Shown: positions 53,935 to 64,000 of the stretch, piece by piece
How the letters are laid out: every line of letters begins with the position of its first letter
Position numbering within the stretch: the first letter of the stretch is position 1
Assembly (NCBI GenBank): GCA_907165135.1
Contig: OU015568.1
Coordinates: forward strand, 16,875,208-16,939,207
DNA: 64,000 bases
Direction: 5' to 3'
Source of the DNA: Oikopleura dioica
Taxonomy: Eukaryota; Chordata; Appendicularia; Copelata; Oikopleuridae
The notes under the pieces: generated by a model
Told to the model about the DNA's origin: nothing
The model's database searches: none
Seen by the model: the letters and a program-made list of their open reading frames with translations, nothing else
Program-made: the position numbers and the translations under genes

Positions 53935-56278
53935 TCACTTTGATATGGAAATTAGCGTGGAAGGCGTGTGTTCCAAAATCGCCGCCCTCAGCGTCTCCAA
54001 AAAAGGGATGATGCGGTGGTCTTCGTAGCACAGGTTCAGGAGCGAGCTCGTGTCGCTGCTTCTGGCGAGCGCTAGTTTGTACTGAAAGAGCTTCCCGTCG
54101 AAGAAGTTCCAAGGATAAGTGTACTCGGGAGGCAGTGGTTGGCCGCAGATGTCGTTGGCGAACGATGCGTGTTCGCAGCATCGGATAAACATGGAACTCA
54201 GGGCGACGCCTCGATCCGTCAAAGCGGGGTCTAGCTTTGATGTCATCGCTACAAATATTGTTAGTTAGCGAATAACAACTGCCAAAAAAGCTTGGATCCC
54301 ATTTTCAGTTCTACTCACCAACATTACGTAGATTTGGCGACAAGATAACAGACAGGAAGACATTAATGTCCATCAGTCGTAAAAGACTTCCTGGCTGCTG
54401 ATTCAAGTATCGTAAAACGATCAATGGAATTACTAGGTTTGGCTGGAGCTCGGCGAAAAAGGGAGTATCGCTGAGAAATGTGGAAATGAGCGCTCGGACT
54501 CGGCGATTGTAGTCTGTCGGCCGCCGCGAAAGCCACAACACTTTTAAATCCGGCGTTTTCCATGTTTCGATCGGAAGGGCTCGCACCAGTTTCGGTACTC
54601 GATTGTTTGGATGCCACTCCCTAGAAAAGGCTAGAATGATAGAAGGAGGCGGTGGCTTACCGAATGAGAATGGGGTCCATCTTTCTCTTCTTTCTGTATT
54701 CCTTCTGTATTGAAGAAGATATCGAGAAGAGGATTCCGTAAAGAATCTGTCGTAGAGGCTTTGTTACTTCTAGCGAGCGCACTAGATATTTCCTGTGGAC
54801 GAGATCCTCCAGTGCGCCGGTAAAGAAGACCTCTCCATTTGACAGTAAAGGCTAGAAAAAGTAGTTAGGAAGGAAAGCAGGCGCTATGATTACATAGATC
54901 CAGGGGTGGAGCTGTCCAGAAGTATGAAGCTCTTGAGCAATTTTGAGAATGTTTTTCTTTGGCGGAGGTAGTTTCGCGCTCCACTCGGGCTTCGTTTGGA
55001 AAATGTCGGAAACGAGGCGGATTTTCTCCGCTTTTTCGCTTTTCACTTCGACCTTTGGGGCTGCTCCGGCTTTGTGGGCGTCCTTCTTGCTCGCTGGCTT
55101 CGTCACTTGGAGATTGGCGCAGCTGAAGAAGTCGAAGGCAGATCGGAATTTCTCCGATTTGGATTTGTGGTCGGAGTGAGTCCAGAACTCGGCTATTTTG
55201 GCAATTATGGAATTACAGACGTTCGTTTCGTCGTGCTTCTTTACAAAATTCAACAGGCCGCTTATGTACATCTGGGAGGCCGTCCAGTCTTGGTGCTTCT
55301 GCCAATTACAGTCAGTTTAAAATCAGATGAGCGTTCTATTAACCTGTAGATATTCTGGATCAACGATGGTCATGATTTCATGCCTCGGGAGAATATGGTT
55401 GCCAGAGAGCGCCAGAAGCGCATATTTCTGCGCTGACGAAAGTTGAAGTTGGGTGCTCAGTTCAGCCAGGTCGATTCTAGAGCACCTGATGCTCGTTGAT
55501 TCGCAGTCGAGGCGAAAGTTGGATGCTGATAGCAATTTGATTGAGTTAGGTAATTTCGGATTGAATATGTAATACTGAAAAGAAGGTGTTAAAAGCGAGC
55601 TTCAGATTCTTGCTCTTACTTTGTCGCTGGTCACAAAAGCAGAATGCGGATGGGTTAATAGATATTCGAGCATTTCATTGCGATGGTTAACACTTGAGGT
55701 ATAAGTTTGGAAGCCGTAAAGCCTCAGAGCCCCTGAATTTTTGATTAAATTTCAAGAATAACAGCTTGCTTAACCTTTCAAGGACTGTTGCAGAGTAGGA
55801 GGATGGATAAACCAAGCTCTGGGGGGCGGAGTTCCCTTCCGTTGAATGTGGTTCCAGATCCGGCTTACGTTGTCATTTACTCGCTTGTTTACTGCATTCC
55901 AATCGTAGTAGCGCGAAATCTGAAATGGCAATTTGAAAACTCTTTCGTATCTTGCAGATCTTACATCAGCAGTTCCGTCAAAAAAGAAGACGAATTCGAT
56001 ATTTTTCTGATTGGCGACGGCTCTAATCAGCGACAAATGTACAACCATCTCGTTCCATTGCCCACCACATGACCAGTCCACGAATTTCGAGCCATACAAG
56101 CGGCTGAGGCAGCAATCGACATCGATGACAACACTGATTATCAATATATAAACGAGGCGAGAGTCGTTTTATCTTACTGTTTATGGCGGCGATTTGCGAA
56201 TAATCCTCCTAGCTGGATATCGATAAAGCATTTCGGAAAGAGCTTCTCGAGATTTTCATATAAATCATCCGGAATCAT
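53935..56278 (-). CDS. FAM120-like (constitutive coactivator of PPAR-gamma family) protein
   Basis: FAM120 proteins carry an XPG/FEN-type N-terminal fold and bind RNA. Exon 1 gives MIPDDLYENLEKLFPKCF, the second ISVVIDVDCCLSRLYGS, then VDWSCGGQWNEMVVHL, IEFVFFFDGTADV and QRKGTPPPRAWF, matching human FAM120A VDADNCLHRLYGG, SGGQWNHML and NKGTPPPKVWF. Later exons include ALLALSGNHILPRHE (FAAL-LGNHILPDE in human) and a long C-terminal part with LVRALPIETWKTPDLKV and YPWNFFDGKLFQYKLAL. The low-complexity tail of vertebrate FAM120A is not seen. The start codon lies inside a transposon target duplication at 56274-56281. Confidence 0.85.
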
Positions 56279-57094
56279 AACCTAGGTTCAACAAAATCGC
56301 CCGAAACCAAGATCGGGTTTTATCGGGTTTTTTAGGAGATCGGGTTTTGTTGGATCGGGTTTTGTTGGATTTTATCGGGTTTTTGTCGGGGCCGAAATCG
56401 GGTTTTTATCGGGTTTTTTGTCGGATTTTTGTCGGGTTTCCAACGAGCAAAAATTTAAAAAATCAAGTCAAAAGAAGGTCAAAAACTTGTCTTGGGCGGT
56501 TTTTCTTTGGTCAACGACAATTTTCGAGTATCATTTCTAATAATATTTAGATTTTTGTACATTTTCCCATTGTACATCTCCTTATACAATAAAAACGCCT
56601 GGTCTAATACGGTCAAATATGCCATGGGCTTGAAAATAGTGGGAGTCAACCTAAAAGACTGTTCTACTAAAGCCTTCAAGCTCAGGCGGTCTCTGAAATT
56701 CTGTCCTCGAAATGGATCGCCGATTGCCAGGGACATCGCCGAATTTCATTCTCTTGCCAGAAGATTATCTTTGGTAAGATTGATGTGAATGTCCTCTAGA
56801 GCTCGTTCTCTACCTTTTACCGGTTTCGGAGGCAGTTCTCATCTATTTCGAGTGCATTTTGAGTAAAAAAGGGCAAGGGAGGCTTTTCAGACCGACTGTG
56901 ATTGGCTGAAAAGGCAAGAAAAACCCGACGAAATTCCGACAAAATCCGACAAAAACCCGATCCTACGTCGGGTTTTGAAATTTTCAGGATCGGGTTTTGT
57001 AGGGTGAAAAACCCCGACAAAACCCGATAAATATCCGATCCGATATCGGGTTTTCCGGGCATCGGATTTCGATTTGTTGAACCTAGATCATAAC
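56274..57094. mobile_element. hAT-like element at the FAM120 5' end, potential introner
   Basis: The 805-bp element 56282-57086 has inverted ends CTAGGTTCAACAAA and an 8-bp target duplication ATCATAAC at 56274-56281 and 57087-57094. Subterminal GATCGGGTTTT words are repeated at the left and inverted at the right. Open frames of 85-98 codons exist on both strands; neither is recognised. On the gene strand the duplication reads GTTATGAT and the element ends CCTAG. Confidence 0.85.
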
Positions 57095-57289
57095 TCAGCC
57101 ATATCTGGACAAGAAACAGTTATTCTTCTGGTATTCTATCTTTATTGAAACAGGTTTTATTCTTTTAGAACAAGCGGACACTGTCTTTTGTATAATATCA
57201 TTAATGATGGTATGGCAAGCGGGTCAATTAAATAGTACATAAATAAGGGTTGAACGAGAGGAACACATGGAGTACATTCGAACGCGTAT

Positions 57290-58652
57290 TTATCGGTACA
57301 TGTCATTGAAGTGTCGACCGATGATTAATCTTCGAACTTCAGAAGTTCCGGCACCGATCTCGTAAAGTTTAGCGTCTCGGAGGAATCGACCAGTTGGATA
57401 ATCGTTAATGTAGCCATTTCCTAAATTGGTATAAGGGCGAGTCGATCTGGGCAATGGATACCTCCGAGGATTTGAATAGCGTCGAGGCAGACTTGGGTAG
57501 CTTTTTCAGCCGTGTAGAGAATGATGCCGGCACAATCGGCATTGTTGAAGTGGCCTTGATCAGCTGCTCGGGCGACTTGGTACAGGTACGATCTAAAAAG
57601 CAGCTGGTGGAAGCTATTTTCCTCAGTTTTTCTTACCGAGAAGCGCTCAAAGTAGTGTACATATCAGCAATCTTTCCCTGAAGAAGCTGGAACTTGGCGA
57701 TCGGCTGGCCAAACTGCTTTCGCTCGTGAGCATATGGGATGGCAACGTCGCAGGCCGCCTGCATGAGACCAACGGGGCCACCGGAAAGGACCAATCGTTC
57801 GAGATTCAAGCCAGACATCAGGACATAAGCACCTTGGCCGATGCCGCCGAGGATGTTGTCTTCGTGAACTGCGACGTTTTCAAAAACGAGTTCGCCAGTA
57901 GGGCTGAAAATTGAGTCAAAAGAGACTGAAAAAACGCTTTCTTACCTTCCCCGCATGCCGAGTTTGTCAAGACGCTGGGCGCAGTGGAATCCTTCCGCGT
58001 TTCCGTCGACGATGAAAGCGGTGATGCCATGAGCAGGCTTGGCATCCTGGTCGGTTCGGGCGTAGATGATCATGGTATCCGCCATTGGGCCGTTGGTGAT
58101 CCACATTTTCGTGCCGTTCAAGATCCAGTGATCGCCTTTCTTATCCGCTCGGATCTTCATCGACATGACGTCCGATCCGGAGCCGCTTTCAGACATGGCA
58201 AGGGCTCCGATGTGCTCACCAGAGATCAGTTTAGGCAGATACTTCTCTTTCTGCGCTTCGTTTCCATTTCTGACGATTTGGTTGATGCACAAGTTCGAGT
58301 GCGCACCGTAGGACAGAGCAATACCTCCAGCGATTCGACTCATTTCCTCCATGACAAGAGTATGCGCAAAGTAGCCCATGTCAGTACCTCCGTACTGCTC
58401 GGGAGCGGTGATGCCGTGGAGGCCCATTTCACCGCACTGGAGCCAGAACTTTCGGAAATCCTTAAAAACGTCGGTGCGGTCAGCTTCGTCGGCGTGCGGC
58501 TCGAGCTCGGCCTCGAAGAAGTTTCGGCACATGTTTCGCAGCTCGATTTGATCGTCAGTCAGACCGAAGAGGACGTCGTCGACGGGGATGCCGCCCAGTC
58601 GACGGGCTGGGACAGCAGCTTTGGTTGCAACTCGGAAAACGTTTCGCAGCAT
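57290..58652 (-). CDS. IVD: Isovaleryl-CoA dehydrogenase
   Basis: Mitochondrial FAD enzyme of leucine breakdown. An Arg-rich presequence ([19 protein letters not shown]) leads into [62 protein letters not shown] (containing the catalytic Glu region of IVD), [32 protein letters not shown] and, in the last exon, [20 protein letters not shown] then [17 protein letters not shown]. These match human IVD segment by segment. Four exons with short introns. ATG lies 1 nt after a CCCTTTTCAG acceptor. Without the transposon, the FAM120-like gene would begin about 200 nt downstream. Confidence 0.95.
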
Positions 58653-58662
58653 ACTGAAAAGG
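58653..58662 (-). promoter_or_regulatory. Probable spliced-leader acceptor of IVD
   Basis: CCCTTTTCAG ends 1 nt before the IVD start codon, and no upstream exon is evident. Confidence 0.5.
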
Positions 58663-59440
58663 GAGTGGAATGAGTGGTATTGGAATCTACGCGGTTTATT
58701 AGTCCATGAAAGAAGATTTCTCTATGGATTGTTAGTTAAATTGAACGGTTTCGAAAGGAAAAGAAGGATAAGAAATAAGGTCAGCTGATGAGATTCAAGC
58801 CTAGAATCAAGGTCAAAAATATTGTAATGTCTGGAAGGGGCAAAAATGAAGGGAGGAATAAATTACGACAAGATTTGCGTGGGCGGCTTTTCGCCTGAAA
58901 ATAAGCTTTTTTACTGGCTCGGGATTGTCGCGCAAATTTTGTCGCTATTTTTCGTCGCTTCGAGAGTTAGGGGAGAAAAGTTGTACGGCTCTTTGTGGGT
59001 AGACTGCACCATGTGCATCTGCACAACAATTGGGTATATGAAGAATGAGTGGAAAGAATTCTCTTTGGATGATAAATTATTATAAATGAATAAGGAAAAT
59101 AAGGTTGAAATAGCACTAACTGAGGGAGTTTTTCTTTACGAATTTGATTTCTTTTTGTAAAATAAAGGCTTGTTTTGGAAGAAGCATTATCCTGATCTTT
59201 CTTCATATAAATAAAAGAGAATAAGAAAGGCTTGCGAGAAATAGCATATGAAGAGAAAACGATATTCATACAGATTTATATAGCAGAGTCTGAGACAAGA
59301 TGTGCATTACAGAAATTAATTTTTTTTCAGGACATATGACTTCTACGGTCATAGAAGGGCTGATAAGGCCAAAGGGTGTGTGTTTTTGGCACTTATCAAA
59401 ATACAAATAGAGTATTTCGTCATTAAATAAGCAACAGCAT
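58663..59440. other. GAL3ST-IVD intergenic interval
   Basis: 780 nt with no coding signal except a family-B MITE at 58863-58965. AT-rich from 59040. Confidence 0.5.
58863..58965. mobile_element. Family-B MITE
   Basis: TACGACAAGATTTGCGTGGG at the left and GCGCAAATTTTGTCGCTATT then TTCGTCGC at the right. Confidence 0.7.
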
Positions 59441-61781
59441 TTAATTAAATATTCTGTTGGTCAAGCCATCCACTTTTGGATTCAGTGGCTGCTTAAAGTT
59501 GTCTAAATAAGCTGGAACGTAGTTTCGGTAGTCGTGCTCGTTTGTTTTCCAGTCCAAAAACGCTCTGAAGTCGACGTCTTTTTTCAAAATCCATTCCGCA
59601 AAATCTAATTTAAAATAAGTTCAACAATCGTCGTTAGTATGAAGAGCTTACTGTCATTAGGGCCGCAGAAATTGGGCAGCTCTTTGCCCTTAATTTTGTC
59701 GCTCTTTTTCTGGTCCTTTTCGGGCTTTCGCCAGTCGGGGTACTCGTGCTTCCAGCGTTCAATTTGATCAGCTTCGATCCACCCAGTGATGTCTTATTTA
59801 CAGTAATAATCTAACCCAATTGAATTCTGGATCTACCTTTAGTCATGAAGTAGCAAGTCTGATTTCTGGCTTTCTCTGGCTTCAGAATCGGCGAAGTGAT
59901 CCAACCAGTCGACATGTCTGGCTTCAAACATTCTTCCATTATTACTTGAGCTGCGTGAGTAATTCGGTCAACGATGGCATTTACTTTTTCTTCGCCAATT
60001 TTTCTCACTGAAAATTCTTTGTTACGTAACAGCATAAAGCGTTCACGCCCACCTTCTCGATCGAGCTTTCTCTGGAAATAATCGTAGAGGCGATAATCTG
60101 CCCAGTTGAAAGTTCTCAATCGTTTCTGGGAGTCTAAACTGATGGATCGTCCATCTGGCGTCATTCCGTTTAGCTAGAATTTGGTAAGAACTATTCAATG
60201 ATGAATCTTACTTTTAGATGCATAACGTCCTCAACAGACCAGCATAACTTCAACATAAGGACCGCCAAGGACCTGTCTAGATCTTCGAGAATGATCATGT
60301 GATCGAAATCTTGCTCAATCTCATGAATCCACGCATCGACCAGCTGGAAGCCTCTTTGATAAGGCATGCTGAGCAAGTAAGACGGGTAGCCAAAGAACAA
60401 GAACTGCGGATTGACGACGAACAAGTAAGCGGAATGAGCGTAGTGGAACGATTCCAAATACTCCCAAGGCTTTGTCAAGAACTGGTCCATTTCGCCGTAG
60501 AAATTGGCGTTTTTGTTGTCATCTGCGCCCCTATCTTCCTCTAAAAGGTGTTTTTTGAATATAATGATAGCTGAGAAACTCACCTTTCATGTCAGCTCGG
60601 ATTTTGACGCGCATTTCTTTAGTAAGACCGTTGTAGTACTTCCAAGAAGACATGAAGTTTGCTAAAGGATCTCGGAGAATACTGACTTTGAAGACGTCTT
60701 TTTCATGACTCGATCTACTGCTGTTCGATTGTACCTGAAAATACATTCAAGATGTGTTTTTTTTTTATCTGGGGTGGCAAAAATGTCAAAGTAGGAGGTT
60801 AAATAGGGTTATTGAGGCCCCTTTAGCTAATCAAAGACTGCTTCCCTCCCGGCTGGACTTGGCAGCCTGTGCAGAAAACCTGAGTCAGGGTATGAAAAAG
60901 CTTGAATACACTCTGACTCAGGTTTACTGCACTTATTGCCGAGCGAAGCCTCCAGGGAAATAGCCAGTAACTATCTCTACGTTTTGCCGAATCTAGGGAT
61001 ACAAACCTCATATGAACATAAGAAATGTCAAAGAGCGGACGATTTGGAATATCTCGACCCAGGAAGCAAAGATTCTCGTTGAAGGGAAGGTAACCATTTA
61101 AGAAAAACTAAACTTCGTTAACACAACTTTTGCGAAAAAACTCACCATAGCACCATTGTTACTCTCTCCCATCAAAAAGTTGTGTCCTTCTCGAGCAAAG
61201 CCGAAACGCATCAGAATGTTTGCAAATGTGGTTCCGCCAGTTTTCGACGTTTTTAAAAAGTAAACTGTTTCTTTTTTCGCGCAAGAGTCTTTGCCGAATT
61301 CGCCGATTTGCTCTTCAAGAGGGAGCTTTTTCCACCATCGCTGGGGGGAGGTGTCGTTGGAGGAAATGTATTGGTTCACGTATTTGATCTTTTCGACTTC
61401 GACGATCCTTTCGACTTCTTTTTGCTCAGAGTCAGGCAGGTTGTTTTGGAACTCTTCTAGCTCAGCGTGGATTGCATCTTTTCAACGGGTCTCGAAATGG
61501 TTGGAAAATAGGAATTTAGGGGCGGGAGACTTCTAATTCTGACCCTCTCCTGTAAGATCATCTTTAGTAAGAGCCTCTGGATTCGCCTCCAGAGACTTTT
61601 CGCTGAGCTCAAGCAAGTCCGCTTTAATCGCCTGAATTTCTTCAAGCAATTTAGGATAAATAGTGTCGGATAACGCCGAAGACTCTGAATTTTCGACAGC
61701 TTCGAACTCGACGAATTGGAAAGCCAACAAGCCGCATATTATCAGGAGGGAGATAAGTCCCGCTACAGTTGTGTTATTCAT
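59441..61781 (-). CDS. Galactose-3-O-sulfotransferase-like Golgi enzyme
   Basis: Type II membrane sulfotransferase that uses PAPS to sulfate galactose on glycans in the Golgi. A short cytosolic start is followed by a signal anchor (TVAGLISLLIICGLLAF) and a stem. The 5'-phosphosulfate loop is in TVYFLKTSKTGGTTFANIL and the 3'-phosphate site in VSILRDPLANFMSSWKYY, followed by FLFFGYPSYLLSM, MIILEDLDRSLAVLMLKLCW and the C-terminal DITGWIEADQIERWK exon. Order and motifs match the GAL3ST family; which paralogue is unclear. About eight exons; one intron contains a family-A MITE. It starts about 295 nt after the PUS1 stop on the same strand. Confidence 0.85.
60858..60945. mobile_element. Family-A MITE in a GAL3ST-like intron
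   Basis: GGCAGCCTGTGCAGAAAACC and CTCAGGTTTACTGCACTTATTGCC around a very short interior. Confidence 0.8.
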
Positions 61782-62075
61782 TTTCGGATGTTTACGATTT
61801 CACCAGCTATCTAACTTTTCATTCTAAAGAATAAACGATTAGTCGTTTCCCCGTCTCTTTTGAACATCTGGACAGATAATAAAAAAAAGATAAAATTAAC
61901 GATTATATTTCCACTACTGACAATAGTTATAATTACCGCTTTGTTTTGACAACCAACTACTCATTCGACTCATCTAAACAACGAAATCCTTCAATAAACA
62001 AGCAAAATCTCCTTTATCCCTCAAGAATTAAAAAATATCATTTTAGAAAGTTCGGTCATTGAATTGTCTTTGGAC

Positions 62076-64000
62076 TTAATTTTTTGGTGTTGAAGTTTGA
62101 ACAGGCTCAACTTCAGATTTTGCTATTTTGGGTAAATGCGAGTCTGCCTCTTCTTTCGACGGTCGCTTGAGGGCTTCTTTGCGCTCAAATTCCTGCTTTT
62201 CCCATTGTTTTTCTGCTCTAACGCCGGTAAAGTCATGAACTTCCAGCGTTTTCAGCCACTCCACCATGCTTTCTTCCTCTGAAATTCATTTTTAAGTATT
62301 GATAGAAGAGTAGACATACATCTTTTTCCTACTTGAGAAGGCTCAAAATCAAGTCCGGCTAATTGTTTTCCATTCCAATTAAAAGTTCAATCTCACCTGT
62401 GTCCATCTTGAAAATGACCGGGAGAATATTTTCCTTTGCAAAATTATCCATGTCACTTTGCTTATCGCTCCATTCTAGCGTCTTGCGGTTGTCCGTCCCG
62501 TAATCCTTGTTGTACACATCGTAGTGCACTTGCCGCAGCACTAGTCCATTTCCCGGCGCCTTGGGGACGTCTTCAAAGGGTCTCTTGAACGCTCTCTCCC
62601 AATGATCATCCTGGCTAAAAAATCTTGAAAGATTGAATTAGGGAATCGAATGTCTTTGATATTTATTAAAATGCCACGTTTTCGGCGGCCGCATAACCCA
62701 ACATAAGCGCCGTGCGAGAACTCTTGCCCGGGGCACCATCGCAAAGCCATTCGTACATCCCTCTCTGCTGGTGCTAGAATTTCAACAAGGGACAACGACA
62801 TAACCGCTTATCTCGGCTTTAAAATTTGATAAAACGGGAAATTTTCTCAAAATAAATTTCAAGAGGTTCTCTTCCTTGATTTCAAAAACGATTGTGGCAT
62901 TTCCGGAATGCGGCGAATGCTGATAATGAACTTACCAGTGATCCCCGGCTCTGGCAATAACTAATCCAACCATTTTTCTAATCTGGTGGATCATAAAACT
63001 CTGTCCAACAACCCTCAGCTCCACATATTCCCAATCATTGCAGATAAAAGGCTCTCCTTGAATCCGGAAGTCGAGAATGTGTCTCTTTGCCGACTCATCT
63101 CCTTCGAAAAAAAAAGGTCAGCTCAGAAGTTAATCGATAAAATCAGACCTTGACGCTTTCCTGACGTGAAGTTGTGATAAGATTTCGTGCCGGTGTACTT
63201 TTCAAGTAGGCTTTTGACGCATTCAAGTTTCTCGTTTTTTATTCTAAATGAACTTGGTCGATCCCAGTCTTCTTTGCTCCCGAAGCAGATTGTTGGGCAG
63301 TAGTAGCTGTAGGTTCTGTGAGTACATCGCTTCTTTGCGCAAAAGCCTGTTTTTTAGTTGGAAAAATTGAAAATGGAGAAAAATGATGATTCTTCTGAAA
63401 ATTTGCAACTTTCCTTTGGTGACCAGTTCAAAGCCAGTGAGTCGAATATCGTCTGGCAGGTGTTTATTGACCAATTCGCACAGATTTTTCGGAATTTTAC
63501 ACTTCAACGAAGCAACATTCCCGATCGCCGAGACGCCCTAAATAGAGTTGAAATCTGAGATGGAGAAAGAAGTGGAATTTGTGTCTCTGTGATTTTCCCC
63601 TGGGCCGGGCTTTGGCGCTTCTTCTTTCTCAGTCACGGTGATTCTGGCGTAATCCGATTTACGAACGCGTCCAGTTAAAATAATACCGCGCATTATTTTG
63701 TTTAATTCAGCGGGAAATCAACCTTACTGCAGCTGGGCTTGACAGCCTGTGCAGAAAACCTGGGTAAGGGCCTGAGAGATCTAGAATCACTCCAGCCTAT
63801 TTGAAAGATCTGGCGAAGCCGCAAAGCAGCTTCGTTCTTAAAGCCGCTACTCAGCTTGTCATTTAAATCGTTTCAAACCCTGAGTCAGACTCTATTTCTT
63901 TAGCAAGTCTAAATGATTACCTTATCAGTTCTGCTGCAGGATTGATATGCACATTTCTTCCTATCTGTAATAACATTAGAGTAGACAACCTTTGCAGCGA
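62076..64000 (-). CDS. PUS1: tRNA pseudouridine synthase 1 (partial, 5' end off window)
   Basis: Converts uridines in tRNAs and some mRNAs to pseudouridine, in nucleus and mitochondria. The rightmost exon (63920-63968) ends KKCAYQSCSRTDK, with the catalytic Asp in RTDK, and joins to GVSAIGNVASLKCKI, LPDDIRLTGFELV, RTYSYYCPT, TGTKSYHNFTSGKRQ, VVGQSFMIHQIRKMVGLVI, GNGLVLRQVHYDVYN and the PUS1-specific end with MVEWLKTLEVHDFTGV. All match human PUS1 in order. A short acidic/Pro tail ends TSTPKN. The N-terminal exons, including any mitochondrial presequence, lie beyond base 64000. One intron has a degenerate family-A MITE. Confidence 0.92.
63738..63900. mobile_element. Family-A MITE (degenerate) in a PUS1 intron
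   Basis: GACAGCCTGTGCAGAAAACC at the left; the right end is worn (CCCTGAGTCAGACTCTATTTC). It accounts for about half of the intron 63551-63919. Confidence 0.7.

Overview
The window is nuclear DNA from a compact animal genome, most likely a larvacean (appendicularian) tunicate such as Oikopleura or a relative. Four observations support this. Recognisable genes are chordate/metazoan (FAM120, SAXO, BBOF1, SEC22A/C-like, ATF6, GAL3ST). Most introns are only about 45-60 nt, and a few fit a GA-AG rather than a GT-AG boundary. Many genes carry a polypyrimidine-AG acceptor within a few bases of the start codon with no upstream exon, as expected for spliced-leader trans-splicing. Same-strand neighbours sit 55-200 nt apart, as in operons. 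Short TTAGGG-type tracts occur at several internal sites. The species is inferred; no rRNA or mitochondrial marker is present.

Layout. At 1-7.2 kb, minus strand, lies a secreted S1 serine protease with Cys-rich modules, a sushi exon and a possible signal-peptide exon; it runs off the left edge. From 7.2 to 21.5 kb is repeat-rich DNA: a hairpin element, a TA-flanked transposon remnant, a foldback element filled with a satellite, and only a few small or unrecognised genes. At 21.6-25.1 kb, plus strand, is a SAXO-family axonemal gene. From 25.6 to 64 kb almost everything is on the minus strand. In transcription order the genes are PUS1 (partial), GAL3ST-like, IVD, FAM120-like, SEC22A/C-like, BBOF1, IPO4-like, POLR1A, PDSS1, ATF6, an XPNPEP3-like pseudo-peptidase, and an unrecognised 25.6-26.6 kb gene. 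The one exception is a plus-strand EGF-domain membrane protein at 52 kb.

Genes together. The tightest candidate operons are POLR1A-PDSS1 (about 75 nt apart), XPNPEP3-like-unknown (about 60 nt), SEC22-BBOF1 (about 190 nt) and, before a transposon insertion, IVD-FAM120 (about 195 nt). Members do not share an obvious pathway, which is usual for animal housekeeping operons.

Mobile DNA. One MITE family, with ends like CCTGTGTAGAAAACCTGAG, appears about 15 times, mostly as one copy in an intron of an otherwise compact gene. Several other families are present, some nested with clear target-site duplications. The most striking is an 805-bp element at the 5' end of the FAM120-like gene: one copy of its 8-bp target duplication supplies a GT and its terminal inverted repeat supplies the AG, so splicing would remove it exactly. 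The window also holds an XPNPEP3 homologue that has lost four of five metal ligands, an IPO4 homologue without its N-terminal part, and a degenerate copy of POLR1A exon 1 just upstream of that IPO4 gene.
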